A stretch of 64,000 nucleotides of DNA from JADGQM01 sp964441945 (GCA_964441945.1 CAYTWB010000014.1:1-64000), one strand, 5' to 3'. Shown: positions 8,617 to 17,568, counted from the first letter of the stretch. Numbers and translations are program-made. The notes: generated from the sequence alone by a model not told the origin.

Positions 8617-9852
8617 ATGTCGCGACTCGATATCGTCGATCCGGAAATCGCTCATGTCATCCGTGAAGAAGAAAAACGCCAGCAGGGAAAGCTGGAGCTG
8701 ATCGCTTCGGAGAATTTTGTCAGTGACGCGGTTCTTGAGGCTCAGGGGTCGGTCCTGACGAATAAGTACGCCGAAGGGTATCCGGGCAGGAGGTATTACG
8801 GCGGCTGCGAATTTGTGGATATCGCTGAGCGGCTGGCTCAGGAACGGGCCCGCAGGCTTTTCAATGCCGAATATGTGAATGTGCAGCCCCATTCGGGATC
8901 GCAAGCCAACATGGCTGTCTATTTTTCCGTGCTCAAACCCGGCGACACCATACTCGGAATGAATCTCAGCCAGGGTGGCCATTTGACTCACGGCAGTCCG
9001 GCGAGCTTTTCCGGCAGGCTCTTTCGAGTGATCTCCTACGGCGTCAGACGAGATATGGAGACCATTGACTATGAGCAGGTTGCCCAACTGGCTCACGAGC
9101 ACCGGCCGAAAATGATCGTTGCAGGGGCCAGCGCCTATCCGCGAATCATCGATTTTCCCCGCTTTCGGGAAATCGCCGACCAATGCGGCGCCTACCTGAT
9201 GGTGGACATGGCTCATATCGCCGGGCTCGTGGCGGCGGGGATTCATCCCAGTCCGATCCCTTATGCCGACTTCGTCACCTCCACCACCCATAAGACGCTT
9301 CGCGGCCCGCGGGGGGGAATGATTCTCTCCCATGCCAGGTATTCGAAGGTCCTGGACAATCAGATTTTCCCGGGCATTCAGGGAGGACCGTTGATGCACA
9401 CCATTGCGGCCAAGGCGGTAGCGTTCCTGGAAGCCCTGCAACCGGCATTCCAGGAATACCAGAAGCGGATCCTCGAAAACAGCCGGCGTCTTGCGGCTGA
9501 GTTGGCGCAACTGGGCTGTCGGCTGGTTTCCGGAGGAACGGACAACCACCTCATGTTGGTCGATCTTACCCCGACCGGGCTGACCGGAAATGTCGCGGAA
9601 GAAACGTTGGATCGGGGCGGTATAACGGTCAACAAGAACGCCATTCCTTTCGACCCCCAAAAGCCGAATATCACCAGTGGAATTCGCATTGGCACTCCTG
9701 CGGTCAGCACTCGAGGAATGGGCCCTGAGAACATGACAACCGTCGCTCACTTTATCCATCGCGGCTTGCAGGCGGTCGGAGACGATTTGGCCCTGGCCGC
9801 TCTCAGGGCGGAGATAGCGGAATTCTGCTCACTCTTTCCACTTCACCAGTAA
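8617..9852 (+). CDS. glyA: Serine hydroxymethyltransferase
   Basis: A 411-residue PLP enzyme that interconverts serine and glycine with tetrahydrofolate as one-carbon carrier. The PLP lysine lies in TTTHKTLRGPRGG, and LELIASENFVS plus NVQPHSGSQANMAVY are strongly conserved. The start MSRLDIVDPEI at 8617 is chosen because GGAAGG lies six bases upstream; an ATG 51 bases earlier falls inside rpiB and adds non-conserved residues. The glycine and one-carbon units feed purine and riboflavin precursors, and riboflavin genes follow directly. Confidence 0.95.
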   Translation: MSRLDIVDPEIAHVIREEEKRQQGKLELIASENFVSDAVLEAQGSVLTNKYAEGYPGRRYYGGCEFVDIAERLAQERARRLFNAEYVNVQPHSGSQANMAVYFSVLKPGDTILGMNLSQGGHLTHGSPASFSGRLFRVISYGVRRDMETIDYEQVAQLAHEHRPKMIVAGASAYPRIIDFPRFREIADQCGAYLMVDMAHIAGLVAAGIHPSPIPYADFVTSTTHKTLRGPRGGMILSHARYSKVLDNQIFPGIQGGPLMHTIAAKAVAFLEALQPAFQEYQKRILENSRRLAAELAQLGCRLVSGGTDNHLMLVDLTPTGLTGNVAEETLDRGGITVNKNAIPFDPQKPNITSGIRIGTPAVSTRGMGPENMTTVAHFIHRGLQAVGDDLALAALRAEIAEFCSLFPLHQ

Positions 9853-9875
9853 TCAGCGGTTCTCAGTAAAGACCC

Positions 9876-10994
9876 ATGGCCGGATATGGCGACAATTTCT
9901 ACATGAAAAAAGCGTTGGATCTTGCCGCTGGAGGCCGGGGCAGGACCAGTCCCAATCCCATGGTAGGCGCCGTGGTGGTGAAAGACGATCACGTCGTCGG
10001 TGCCGGATACCATCAGGTCGTGGGCGGTCCCCATGCCGAGGTCAACGCGCTTGAGAGGGCCCAAGGGAACACTCTCGACGCAACCCTTTACGTTACCCTC
10101 GAACCCTGCAACCACCAGGGGAGAACTCCACCATGCACTCAAGCCATTCTTCGAAGCGGCATCTCCCGAGTGGTGATCGGGGCGGCCGATCCCAACCCGC
10201 ATGTTGAAGGGGGAGGAGCGGATTACCTGAGAGGGCGGGGAATCAGGGTGGATAGCGGTATCCTCGAGCACGAATGCCGGCTGCTCAACCAGGTCTTCTT
10301 CAAGCATGTGACGACCGGCCTGCCTTATGTAACGCTCAAAGCCGCCGCAACCTTGGACGGCCGCATTGCCACCCGGACCGGGGAATCCCGCTGGATCAGC
10401 AACCAGCTTTCCAGGCGGTTTGTCCAGGATTTGCGCTATGCCGTCGACGCCGTTCTGGTGGGAATCGGAACGGCCCTGGCGGATGATCCTCAGCTGACCG
10501 TTCGCGTACGAAAGAGACCGCCCCGGCGGCAACCGGTTCGAATCGTTTTGGACAGTCGGTTAAGACTTCCCCTCTCCAGCCGTCTGGTCCAGACGGCACG
10601 GGAGACCCCCGTGTGGGTTGCCTGTGCCGAGAATGCGGCTAAGGAGAGCGAGTCCCGGTTGAGCGAAGCGGGAGCAGTGGTGCTCCGATTGCCGACAAAA
10701 GCCGGTCGTGTCGATCTATCCAGCCTCCTTGAGGAATGCGGCCGGCGGCAGGTGACCAGCCTGCTCGTGGAGGGTGGCGGCCGTGTTCTGGGGGCCTTCC
10801 TCGATCAGCAACGGGCGGATTCGTGTCATTTTTTTTATGCACCAAAGGTTTTGGGTGATACGGAGGCCGTTTCCATGGTTCAGGGCGGGCCGAGGTTCAA
10901 CATGGCCGATGCGCTGCCCGTCTATGGCCTTCGAGTCCGACGTTTTGGAGACGATGTGATGCTCTCCGGCAGGTTCCACAAAGAACTCTATTGA
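9876..10994 (+). CDS. ribD: Bifunctional diaminohydroxyphosphoribosylaminopyrimidine deaminase / 5-amino-6-(5-phosphoribosylamino)uracil reductase
   Basis: A 372-residue two-domain RibD carrying out the second and third steps of riboflavin synthesis from GTP. The N-terminal deaminase has the zinc motif HAEVNAL and EPCNHQGRTPPC. The C-terminal reductase domain begins near residue 150 (PYVTLKAAATLDGRIAT) and ends with the NADPH-binding LLVEGGGRVLGAFLDQ. TSPNPMVGAVVV is the family start signature. It is the first gene of the rib cluster ribD-ribE-ribBA-ribH, and ribE begins 11 bases after its stop. Confidence 0.95.
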   Translation: MAGYGDNFYMKKALDLAAGGRGRTSPNPMVGAVVVKDDHVVGAGYHQVVGGPHAEVNALERAQGNTLDATLYVTLEPCNHQGRTPPCTQAILRSGISRVVIGAADPNPHVEGGGADYLRGRGIRVDSGILEHECRLLNQVFFKHVTTGLPYVTLKAAATLDGRIATRTGESRWISNQLSRRFVQDLRYAVDAVLVGIGTALADDPQLTVRVRKRPPRRQPVRIVLDSRLRLPLSSRLVQTARETPVWVACAENAAKESESRLSEAGAVVLRLPTKAGRVDLSSLLEECGRRQVTSLLVEGGGRVLGAFLDQQRADSCHFFYAPKVLGDTEAVSMVQGGPRFNMADALPVYGLRVRRFGDDVMLSGRFHKELY

Positions 10995-11005
10995 GTGAGG
11001 CGGTG

Positions 11006-11668
11006 ATGTTTACCGGGTTGATTGAGGGCAGAGGGGTTTTGCTCAGGGTTGAACGATCCGGGCCGGATGCCGGGATGGTCATTCAGGCTCGTTATGCCAT
11101 GGACGGCCTGACCCTTGGGGAGAGCATCTCAGTCGACGGGGCCTGTCTGACGGTTGTCTCGTTTCAGGGAAAGGTTTTCACCGTGGATGTCTCGGCCGAG
11201 ACGCTGAGCCGCACGACGCTGGGACGGAAGGCACCGGGCTGCGATTTAAACCTGGAGCGGGCGTTGCGCATGGGCGACCGGTTGGGGGGACACCTGGTCA
11301 CCGGACATGTGGATGGGATTGGGGTCCTTCGCGATCGTCGCCAGGAAGGGCGGTCCTGGCGCCTTGAATTCAAAGTGCCGCCGGAACTGGAGCGGTTCAT
11401 CATTGAAAAAGGCTCGATTGCCGTCAATGGCATCAGCCTGACCGTGAACGGTTGCGGAGCGGGTTCCTTCGATGTCAACATCGTTCCTCACAGCTTTTCA
11501 GAAACCAACATCGGCGACCTGAAAATCGGCGGGGAAGTCAACATCGAGGTTGACCTGCTCGGGAAATATGTCGAAAAGATCCTCAAAGGTTATTTGGACT
11601 CCGGATCCACACGCTCCGAGTCAAGCCGCATTGACACTACCTTCCTTCAAAAGCATGGTTTTCTCTAA
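11006..11668 (+). CDS. ribE: Riboflavin synthase, alpha chain
   Basis: A 220-residue riboflavin synthase that dismutates two molecules of 6,7-dimethyl-8-ribityllumazine to riboflavin. The protein has two similar lumazine-binding halves. Both halves show the repeated pattern: the N-terminal MFTGLIEGRG with GACLTVV, and the second half beginning GHLVTGHVDGIG with INGISLTVN-like residues (AVNGISLTVN). A start at the upstream TTG (10991) would overlap the end of ribD. The ATG at 11006, giving the canonical MFTGLIE and preceded by GTGAGG, is preferred. The last 25 residues are poorly conserved. Confidence 0.95.
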   Translation: MFTGLIEGRGVLLRVERSGPDAGMVIQARYAMDGLTLGESISVDGACLTVVSFQGKVFTVDVSAETLSRTTLGRKAPGCDLNLERALRMGDRLGGHLVTGHVDGIGVLRDRRQEGRSWRLEFKVPPELERFIIEKGSIAVNGISLTVNGCGAGSFDVNIVPHSFSETNIGDLKIGGEVNIEVDLLGKYVEKILKGYLDSGSTRSESSRIDTTFLQKHGFL

Positions 11669-11755
11669 CTTTCATGTTATAAGAATATCAGGCAAATCCT
11701 GCGACCGGCAGGAGTTGTCTTTGAGCTTTTCGACTTCAGGAAGGAGCAATAGAAC

Positions 11756-12964
11756 ATGCCTTTGGCAACTATTCCCGAGGCGTTAGAAGACATTCGCCAG
11801 GGCAGGATGGTCATTCTGGTGGATGACGAGGATCGTGAGAATGAGGGCGACCTCTGCATGGCCGCTGAAAAGACGACACCGGAAGCCATCAATTTCATGG
11901 CCCGATACGGCAGAGGACTCATCTGTCTTTCTCTCACTCAAGACAAGGTTGAGCGGCTGCGGCTGCCGATGATGGTGTCCCAGAACCGGTCCAAGTTCGA
12001 GACCGCTTTCACCGTTTCAATCGAGTCGCGGCTGGGGGTGACCACGGGTATCAGTGCTGCGGACCGTGCACGGACGATCATGACCGCCGTTGCGGATAAT
12101 GCCAAACCGGATGATCTGGTGAGCCCCGGGCATGTTTTCCCCATCCGGGCCCGCAAGGGTGGCGTGCTGGTGCGCACCGGACAGACGGAAGGATCGGTTG
12201 ATCTGGCCAGGATGGCCGGCCTGAAACCCGCGGGCGTTATCTGTGAAATCATGAAAGACGACGGCACCATGGCGCGCATGCCCGATCTTGAGAAGTTTGC
12301 CCGGGAACACGAGCTCAAGATCGTCACCATCGCCGATATCATCCAATACAGGATGCAGAATGAGATATTCGTCCATCGAGCCGCGACGGCCAAACTCCCC
12401 ACCGTTGCCGGCGGCGAATTCCAGGTGATTGCCTACACCAACGATATTGATGAACACACTCATCTGGCTCTCGTGAAGGGCGAAATTGGCCAGGAGGACG
12501 AGATCCTCGTGAGGGTGCATTCAGAATGCCTGACGGGGGATGTCTTTGGATCGCTGCGCTGCGATTGTGGGGGTCAGTTGCGGGCCGCTATGATGCGCAT
12601 CGGCAGAGAAGGAAAAGGCATTATCCTCTATATGCGCAACCACGAAGGGCGGGGGATCGGTCTGGTAAACAAGATAAAGGCCTATGACCTGCAGGAACAG
12701 GGGCTGGACACGGTCGAAGCCAACGAGGCGCTGGGCCTTCAAGTGGACTTGAGGGACTATGGTATCGGCGCTCAGATCCTCGTCGATCTCGGCGTGAAGA
12801 AAATGCGCCTTATGACCAACAACCCCACCAAAATTGTCGGTCTTCAGGGATATGGAATCCGCATTGTGGAGCGAGTCCCGCTGGAAATCCCTCCAAACGA
12901 ATGCAATATCGATTATCTGACAGTGAAGGGCACCAAGATGGGCCACCTGCTCAGCTGTGTCTAG
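11756..12964 (+). CDS. ribBA: Bifunctional 3,4-dihydroxy-2-butanone-4-phosphate synthase / GTP cyclohydrolase II
   Basis: A 402-residue fusion supplying both precursors of the lumazine ring. Residues 1-200 are the DHBP synthase (VDDEDRENEGDL metal and substrate loop, GHVFPIRARKGG). Residues 205-402 are GTP cyclohydrolase II with the zinc ligands in SECLTGDVFGSLRCDCGG and the arginine-containing NHEGRGIGL. All key residues of both halves seem present. GGAAGGAGC lies just upstream of the start. The 87-base leader does not show the conserved elements of an FMN riboswitch. Confidence 0.96.
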   Translation: MPLATIPEALEDIRQGRMVILVDDEDRENEGDLCMAAEKTTPEAINFMARYGRGLICLSLTQDKVERLRLPMMVSQNRSKFETAFTVSIESRLGVTTGISAADRARTIMTAVADNAKPDDLVSPGHVFPIRARKGGVLVRTGQTEGSVDLARMAGLKPAGVICEIMKDDGTMARMPDLEKFAREHELKIVTIADIIQYRMQNEIFVHRAATAKLPTVAGGEFQVIAYTNDIDEHTHLALVKGEIGQEDEILVRVHSECLTGDVFGSLRCDCGGQLRAAMMRIGREGKGIILYMRNHEGRGIGLVNKIKAYDLQEQGLDTVEANEALGLQVDLRDYGIGAQILVDLGVKKMRLMTNNPTKIVGLQGYGIRIVERVPLEIPPNECNIDYLTVKGTKMGHLLSCV

Positions 12965-13010
12965 GGCCTGTCGAATTTCCAACTGAGAATTCTGAATTCG
13001 GGGGTAAAGG

Positions 13011-13493
13011 ATGAGAGTGTTCGAAGGGAAGCTGCTGGCTCAAGACCTTCGCTTTGGGATTGTCGTCAGCCGGTTCAACGACTTCATTTGCGATCGACTC
13101 CTGGGTGGGGCGCTGGATGCGCTCAGGCGAAACGGGGCCGATGAAAACAACATAGACGTTTTTAAGGTCCCCGGGGCATTTGAGATTCCCCTGACGGCCA
13201 AGAAAATAGCGACCCTGCAGCGCTACGATGCCGTCATCTGCCTGGGAGCGGTGATCCGTGGAGCCACCCCTCATTTCGATTATGTGGCCAATGAGGTCTC
13301 CAAAGGAATCGCTGGCGTAAGTCTGGAAACAGGCACTCCCATAGCGTTTGGAGTGCTCACCACGGACACGCTGGAGCAGGCCATCGAACGGGCCGGGTCC
13401 AAAGCGGGCAATAAAGGCTGGGATGCCGCCATCGCCGCCATCGAAATGGTCAACCTCTTGCAGCAGCTGCCGTCCCAGATCGAGATACGATAG
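13011..13493 (+). CDS. ribH: 6,7-dimethyl-8-ribityllumazine synthase
   Basis: A 160-residue lumazine synthase, condensing the pyrimidine and butanone phosphate to form the riboflavin precursor; family members assemble as pentamers or icosahedral shells. VVSRFNDFICDRLLGGALD, KVPGAFEIPL and CLGAVIRGATPHFDYVANE are the conserved segments, the last containing the His of the active site. The stop codon at 13491-13493 directly abuts the ATG of nusB, the common ribH-nusB coupling. Confidence 0.96.
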   Translation: MRVFEGKLLAQDLRFGIVVSRFNDFICDRLLGGALDALRRNGADENNIDVFKVPGAFEIPLTAKKIATLQRYDAVICLGAVIRGATPHFDYVANEVSKGIAGVSLETGTPIAFGVLTTDTLEQAIERAGSKAGNKGWDAAIAAIEMVNLLQQLPSQIEIR

Positions 13494-13955
13494 ATGGGCC
13501 AACGTAGACGTTCTCGAGAAGTCGCACTACAGATCCTGTATCGGATGGATATGACCTCATCTGCGCCGGATGAGGCGATACCCTTGCATTATGAGCTCAC
13601 CTTGAGCGATGAGGACCATGTCGTGCAACCGTCGCCGGCGATTCGCCCGTTTGCCGAACAGCTGGTCCGGGGGGTCCACCTGCACCAGGCGGAGATCGAT
13701 CAGATGATTGTCTCGGCATCCGAAAACTGGCGAATCGACCGCATGTCCATCGTTGACCGGAACATACTGCGCATCGCTCTCTTCGAGATGCTCTATTGTC
13801 CGGATGTTCCTCCCAAGGTTTCCATAAACGAAGCGATCGATATCGGCAAGAAGTTCGGGAGTGAGGACTCGGGGGCCTTTATCAACGGTGTGTTGGACCA
13901 TGTTCTGGGGACGATGCAGAAGACGGATCACTCTTCCGCATCTTCGGCAACCTGA
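13494..13955 (+). CDS. nusB: Transcription antitermination factor NusB
   Basis: A 153-residue NusB, which binds boxA RNA together with ribosomal protein S10 in rRNA antitermination. The basic N-terminus MGQRRRSREVALQILYRMD, the NWRIDRMSIVDRNILRIALFEML core and INEAIDIGKKFGSEDSGAFINGVLD are typical. The gene begins on the base after the ribH stop codon. The sequence after residue 145 is unconserved. Confidence 0.94.
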   Translation: MGQRRRSREVALQILYRMDMTSSAPDEAIPLHYELTLSDEDHVVQPSPAIRPFAEQLVRGVHLHQAEIDQMIVSASENWRIDRMSIVDRNILRIALFEMLYCPDVPPKVSINEAIDIGKKFGSEDSGAFINGVLDHVLGTMQKTDHSSASSAT

Positions 13956-13992
13956 TGTCTCTCTTCCGGGAAGCATATCCAGAGTCGGAACT

Positions 13993-14691
13993 ATGCTGGG
14001 GACCGTTATCAATGTAGGATCCATCCTTTTGGGCAGCCTGATTGGCGTATCCATCGGCTCCCGGCTGCCGGAGACAATACGCCGGACCGTACTCAACGGG
14101 CTTGGATTGATCACTCTGCTGGTGGGTCTTCAGATGGCCCTCGGAACAAAAAACGTCATGATCACTCTGGGGGCCGTGCTCATCGGCGGAATGCTAGGGG
14201 AGGTCTTGAGGATTCACGACGGACTCGATCGGTTAGGGACCTGCTTGCAGACCCTCTTGTCGCAAAACCGGGACTCTCTTCTCGGGGAGGCCTTTGTCAC
14301 AGCAAGCCTGGTTTTCTGTGTGGGGCCCATGGCTATCCTTGGTTCAATACAGGACGGCATGACGGGCGACTACCGCATCCTCGCCATAAAATCGGCCCTC
14401 GACGGGTTTGCTTCCGTGGCCTTCTCGGCAAGCCTCGGATGGGGGGTTTCTCTCTCGGCCTTGAGCATTCTGCTCTACCAGGGAGGCATCACCGTTTTCG
14501 CAACAACGCTTTCAGCGATACTCACCGACCCGATGATTACGGAAATGACCGCGGCCGGGGGGTTGATCATTGTCGGAATCAGCCTCAAGCTGCTCGATTT
14601 GAAAGATATCCGCCTCGCTAATTTCCTGCCGGCTCTGCCCATAGCACCCTTGATTGTGATGATCGTACCGATCATCCGGTCATATTTCTGA
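13993..14691 (+). CDS. DUF554 family membrane protein
   Basis: A 232-residue integral membrane protein of the DUF554 (YdfK/YqgA) family, with about six or seven hydrophobic segments and the family start MLGTVINVGSILLGSLIG. Conserved features include GMLGEVLRIHDGLDRLG, FCVGPMAILGSIQDGMTGDY and the repeated glycine-rich helices. The function of the family is unknown; small-molecule transport has been suggested only by topology. An in-frame extension upstream overlaps nusB and is not conserved, so the ATG at 13993 is preferred. Confidence 0.85.
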   Translation: MLGTVINVGSILLGSLIGVSIGSRLPETIRRTVLNGLGLITLLVGLQMALGTKNVMITLGAVLIGGMLGEVLRIHDGLDRLGTCLQTLLSQNRDSLLGEAFVTASLVFCVGPMAILGSIQDGMTGDYRILAIKSALDGFASVAFSASLGWGVSLSALSILLYQGGITVFATTLSAILTDPMITEMTAAGGLIIVGISLKLLDLKDIRLANFLPALPIAPLIVMIVPIIRSYF

Positions 14692-14759
14692 ATTCGGACT
14701 CAGTCAAAGGGCCGCCGGAAGCTTATGGCATAAACATCTGAACCAGGGGAGGATAAGCC

Positions 14760-15923
14760 ATGAACGTACTGCAACCTCAAATCATTCAGGAACTGGTAGA
14801 GTGGACTGTTCGAGATGGTTCTCCCGTTTTGAGCGTCTATTTGAATCTGGATGCTACCGATCCATCCACTCGACGCAGTGGCCACAAGGTGATACTCGAC
14901 CGAATGTTGAAGGAGATCGAGACTCAGATCAGCGATGAAACCAGGCTTCGCCATTTCCGGGAGGACTCGGCCTGGATCCGTCAGAAAGTGGAATTTCGAC
15001 TGCCCAAAGGGAAGAGCCTCCTGCTCTTTTGCGATGTTTCGGAATCCTTTTACTTTGAGGAGGACCTCCCAATTCGCATGGCCACTCAGGTCTGGTACGG
15101 CGAAACGCCCTATGTGAGGCCGCTGATTGAAACCATGGACGAATATGAACGCTATGGAGTGGTGCTTGTCGATCGTGAAAGGGCACGCTTCTTTGTGATT
15201 TCCATGGGGGTCATCACGGAGGTTTCCGATATTTTCCAGGAACCTCCCGTGAAGCATCGCAGCATGGCGGGAAGCGATCATATGCGCTCACAGATGGTTT
15301 TTCAGCGGAGGGCGGCAACCTGGAGCGGCTGGTTCTTGAAGGATGTCTCCGATACCCTGCACGATATCCTCAAGGAATATCACATCGTCAGAATCATTCT
15401 GGCAGGCCCGGAAGACGTCACGGCGGAACTGCAGCGGCTTCTCCCCAAGGGGATCGCTTCCCGCGTGGTAGACCGTGTGCGAATCTCCTCCACGGCAAAA
15501 GCCCATGAGGTTTTCGACCTCTCCTTCCCCTTGATCGAAAGGCTTGAGCGAGAACAGGAACTGGTTCTGGTGCAGGATATCGCCACAATCGCTCAGAAGG
15601 CCGAATCCCCGACGAAAAAGGCCGTCTTGGGGCTCAATGCAACGCTCGATGCGGTCAACCAGGGCCGCGTTTACCGGTTGATCTTTCCTTCCGGAGTGAA
15701 GCTGAACGGGTATCGATGTTCATCCTGTGACGTGCTTTTGGATCAGGCCCCCGCTGAACGAAAGTGCCCCTATTGCTCCTCATTGCTCGACGCTGTCGAC
15801 GATGTGCTCTGGCTGGCATCAGAACGCGTCCTGACAATGGGTGGAAAGAGTGACGAGATTCGTGGAGCAAAGGCCCGTAGACAACTCGAAGCGGCGGGAA
15901 ATATCGGGGCTTTTCTGCGCTGA
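14760..15923 (+). CDS. Bacterial eRF1-like (baeRF) protein with C-terminal zinc ribbon
   Basis: A 387-residue protein that looks like the bacterial relatives of archaeo-eukaryotic peptide chain release factor 1. The VLSVYLNLDATDP start, the central LVDRERARFFVI segment and the later helical part with REQELVLVQDIATIAQKA support this. The C-terminus has a zinc ribbon, CSSCDVLLD with CPYCSSLLD. Bacterial baeRFs are predicted ribosome-associated factors, perhaps acting in translation quality control or defence; this has been shown for few members. No obvious GGQ motif is visible, so peptidyl-tRNA hydrolysis cannot be claimed. It stands alone between a DUF554 gene and a transglycosylase. Confidence 0.65.
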   Translation: MNVLQPQIIQELVEWTVRDGSPVLSVYLNLDATDPSTRRSGHKVILDRMLKEIETQISDETRLRHFREDSAWIRQKVEFRLPKGKSLLLFCDVSESFYFEEDLPIRMATQVWYGETPYVRPLIETMDEYERYGVVLVDRERARFFVISMGVITEVSDIFQEPPVKHRSMAGSDHMRSQMVFQRRAATWSGWFLKDVSDTLHDILKEYHIVRIILAGPEDVTAELQRLLPKGIASRVVDRVRISSTAKAHEVFDLSFPLIERLEREQELVLVQDIATIAQKAESPTKKAVLGLNATLDAVNQGRVYRLIFPSGVKLNGYRCSSCDVLLDQAPAERKCPYCSSLLDAVDDVLWLASERVLTMGGKSDEIRGAKARRQLEAAGNIGAFLR

Positions 15924-15971
15924 GATATCAAACACAGGATCAACCGACAACAACGGGAGAGAGTTGAGCTT

Positions 15972-17222
15972 ATGAAACAGCATAGGTTTTCAAGATGGTT
16001 TGGCTATGCCCTGGTGATTCTGTTCCTGGCTGGGACCCTTTTCGGTTGCGCAACAACGCCACCACCTACCCCTTCACCGACTGTCACGCCTCCCCCCACA
16101 ACCTCTGTTAAGGAAACGTTACCGCTTCCTGCTGTTCCAGCCCCGTGTCCCATGGCCCCCTATTATCCCCCTCCGGATAGGATAGATCTTTGCGGCGAGC
16201 CGGTGCCCCTCGATGTGCAGGATGTTCAGGAGAGGTTCGACCGGGAATTCACGCTTATCGTCTATAACCATGCGCAGGTTTTTCTCTGGTTGAAACGAAT
16301 GGAGCGGTACTTCCCCTGGATCGAGGAACGGTTGCGCACCTACAGCCTGCCCGAGGATTTGAAGTATGTGGCTATAGTGGAAAGCGACCTTCTGCCCAAT
16401 GCCTGCTCTCCAAAGGGAGCCGCCGGGCCTTGGCAGTTCATGCCAAGTACGGGAACCGCTTACGGGCTTTCTCAAGAAGGTTCCTGTGATCGCCGGTATG
16501 ATTTTGAACGTTCCACGGACAGCGCTTTTCGACTGTTGCGCGATCTCTACGGCCGGCACAAGAACTGGGCCCTGGCTCTTGCCGCCTACAATTGCGGTGA
16601 TCGGCGTATCTACGATGAGATGCGAAACCAGCGCGTCACCGACTATTACCATCTTCGATTGCCTCTGGAAACAGAGCGCTATGTCATGCGAATTCTCGCC
16701 GTTAAGGCCGTTTTAGGGAATCCTGCGCAATACGGGTATGTTCTGCCCAAAGGACTGGGATACCCTGAACTCAACCTCGATCGCGTCCCCGTTAGACTAT
16801 CGAGTCCGGCTTCCATTCAAAATGTGGCCGCTGCAGCGGGAATCACCTATCGTGAGTTCAAAAGGCTGAATCCGGAATTTCGCGCAGACGATATCCCCGC
16901 GGGAACCCATGAGTTGAAGTTTCCTGCAGGAAAAGGCAAGACCTTCGAGCGGGAGTTCACCCCTGCCAGGATGACGTCGAGCCCACCGGTCGTGAGCAGT
17001 CAGGAAGAACCGGATAAGACGGCCGAGTCGGCACCGCCGGAGGTCTCCTCGGTTCCATCTGCCACGCCACAGGCAAAACCCGCCGCCACCCATACCGTCA
17101 AGAAGGGTGAGACCCTCTCAGGTATCGCTCAACGCTACAAGGTGAGTGTTAAGGAATTGCGGGAAGCCAACAATCTCAGAGGCAGTTCGGTTACCGCAGG
17201 GCAGAAGCTCAGAATTCCCTAG
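15972..17222 (+). CDS. mltD: Lipoprotein lytic transglycosylase, MltD-like, with LysM domain
   Basis: A 416-residue exported murein hydrolase. The N-terminus has a lipoprotein signal ending LFGCATTP, with Cys at about residue 25, followed by a Pro/Thr-rich linker. The SLT (goose lysozyme-like) domain at about 120-240 shows the catalytic Glu in VAIVESDLLPNACSPKGAAG and WQFMPSTGTAYGL, NWALALAAYNCGD. A degenerate LysM-like segment lies near 270-320, and a clear C-terminal LysM (HTVKKGETLSGIAQRYKVSV) at 370-416. It likely cleaves peptidoglycan at the outer membrane. The symbol reflects the domain layout; only one well-conserved LysM is seen where E. coli MltD has two. Confidence 0.88.
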   Translation: MKQHRFSRWFGYALVILFLAGTLFGCATTPPPTPSPTVTPPPTTSVKETLPLPAVPAPCPMAPYYPPPDRIDLCGEPVPLDVQDVQERFDREFTLIVYNHAQVFLWLKRMERYFPWIEERLRTYSLPEDLKYVAIVESDLLPNACSPKGAAGPWQFMPSTGTAYGLSQEGSCDRRYDFERSTDSAFRLLRDLYGRHKNWALALAAYNCGDRRIYDEMRNQRVTDYYHLRLPLETERYVMRILAVKAVLGNPAQYGYVLPKGLGYPELNLDRVPVRLSSPASIQNVAAAAGITYREFKRLNPEFRADDIPAGTHELKFPAGKGKTFEREFTPARMTSSPPVVSSQEEPDKTAESAPPEVSSVPSATPQAKPAATHTVKKGETLSGIAQRYKVSVKELREANNLRGSSVTAGQKLRIP

Positions 17223-17234
17223 AACATCGCGCCA

Positions 17235-17385
17235 TAAGTTCGTTCCCCCCGTCTGGCGCCCCTCACTGGCCCCCATGCTCTGCGTGGGGGCCCATGCCTT
17301 CGGGAAACTTTGCGCCGGTGAACGCGGAGCGTCCAGCGTGTGCGTTTCCACGCAGAGCGTGGGAACGAGAGGGGGAACGAACTTA
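17235..17385. repeat. MITE-like element with 15 bp perfect terminal inverted repeats
   Basis: TAAGTTCGTTCCCCC at 17235-17249 is the exact reverse complement of GGGGGAACGAACTTA at 17371-17385. The 151 bp element has no open frame of its own and contains internal palindromic sequence (TGCGTGG, CCACGCAGAGCGTGG). This is the structure of a miniature inverted-repeat element whose transposase is elsewhere. A flanking target duplication is not obvious. It lies 12 bases after the transglycosylase stop. Confidence 0.7.
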
Positions 17386-17464
17386 CAGTGAGAAGAACTA
17401 ACCAATACAGCATAGAGCAAATCCATAGAGGCTATACCAGGAGACGGCGAAAGGCGTCTGCGCG

Positions 17465-17554
17465 TCAGCGGTCGCGCCACTGAGGCGTTCGTTTCTCAAT
17501 AAAAGCGCTCATGCCTTCTGCAGCATCTTCAGCGGCACAGTTCATGGAGATGAT
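17465..17554 (-). pseudogene. Enoyl-CoA hydratase C-terminal remnant
   Basis: On the minus strand, just beyond the glnD stop, a short frame reads NCAAEDAAEGMSAFIEKR, then TPQWRDR and a stop. This matches the conserved end of enoyl-CoA hydratase/isomerase proteins (EDxxEGMxAFxEKRxPxWxGR). It begins right after an in-frame stop at 17555-17557, so only about 29 codons survive. It suggests that a hydratase gene once lay downstream of glnD and was mostly deleted. Confidence 0.6.
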
Positions 17555-17568
17555 TCACCGAATCCATG

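Noticed and set aside
8440..9759. A 439-codon minus-strand frame opposite glyA
   Set aside because: glyA is unmistakable on the other strand; the antisense frame has no motif or plausible start.
11669..11755. Possible FMN riboswitch before ribBA
   Set aside because: The leader is too short and lacks the conserved AGGAUA and paired G/C elements of the RFN aptamer.
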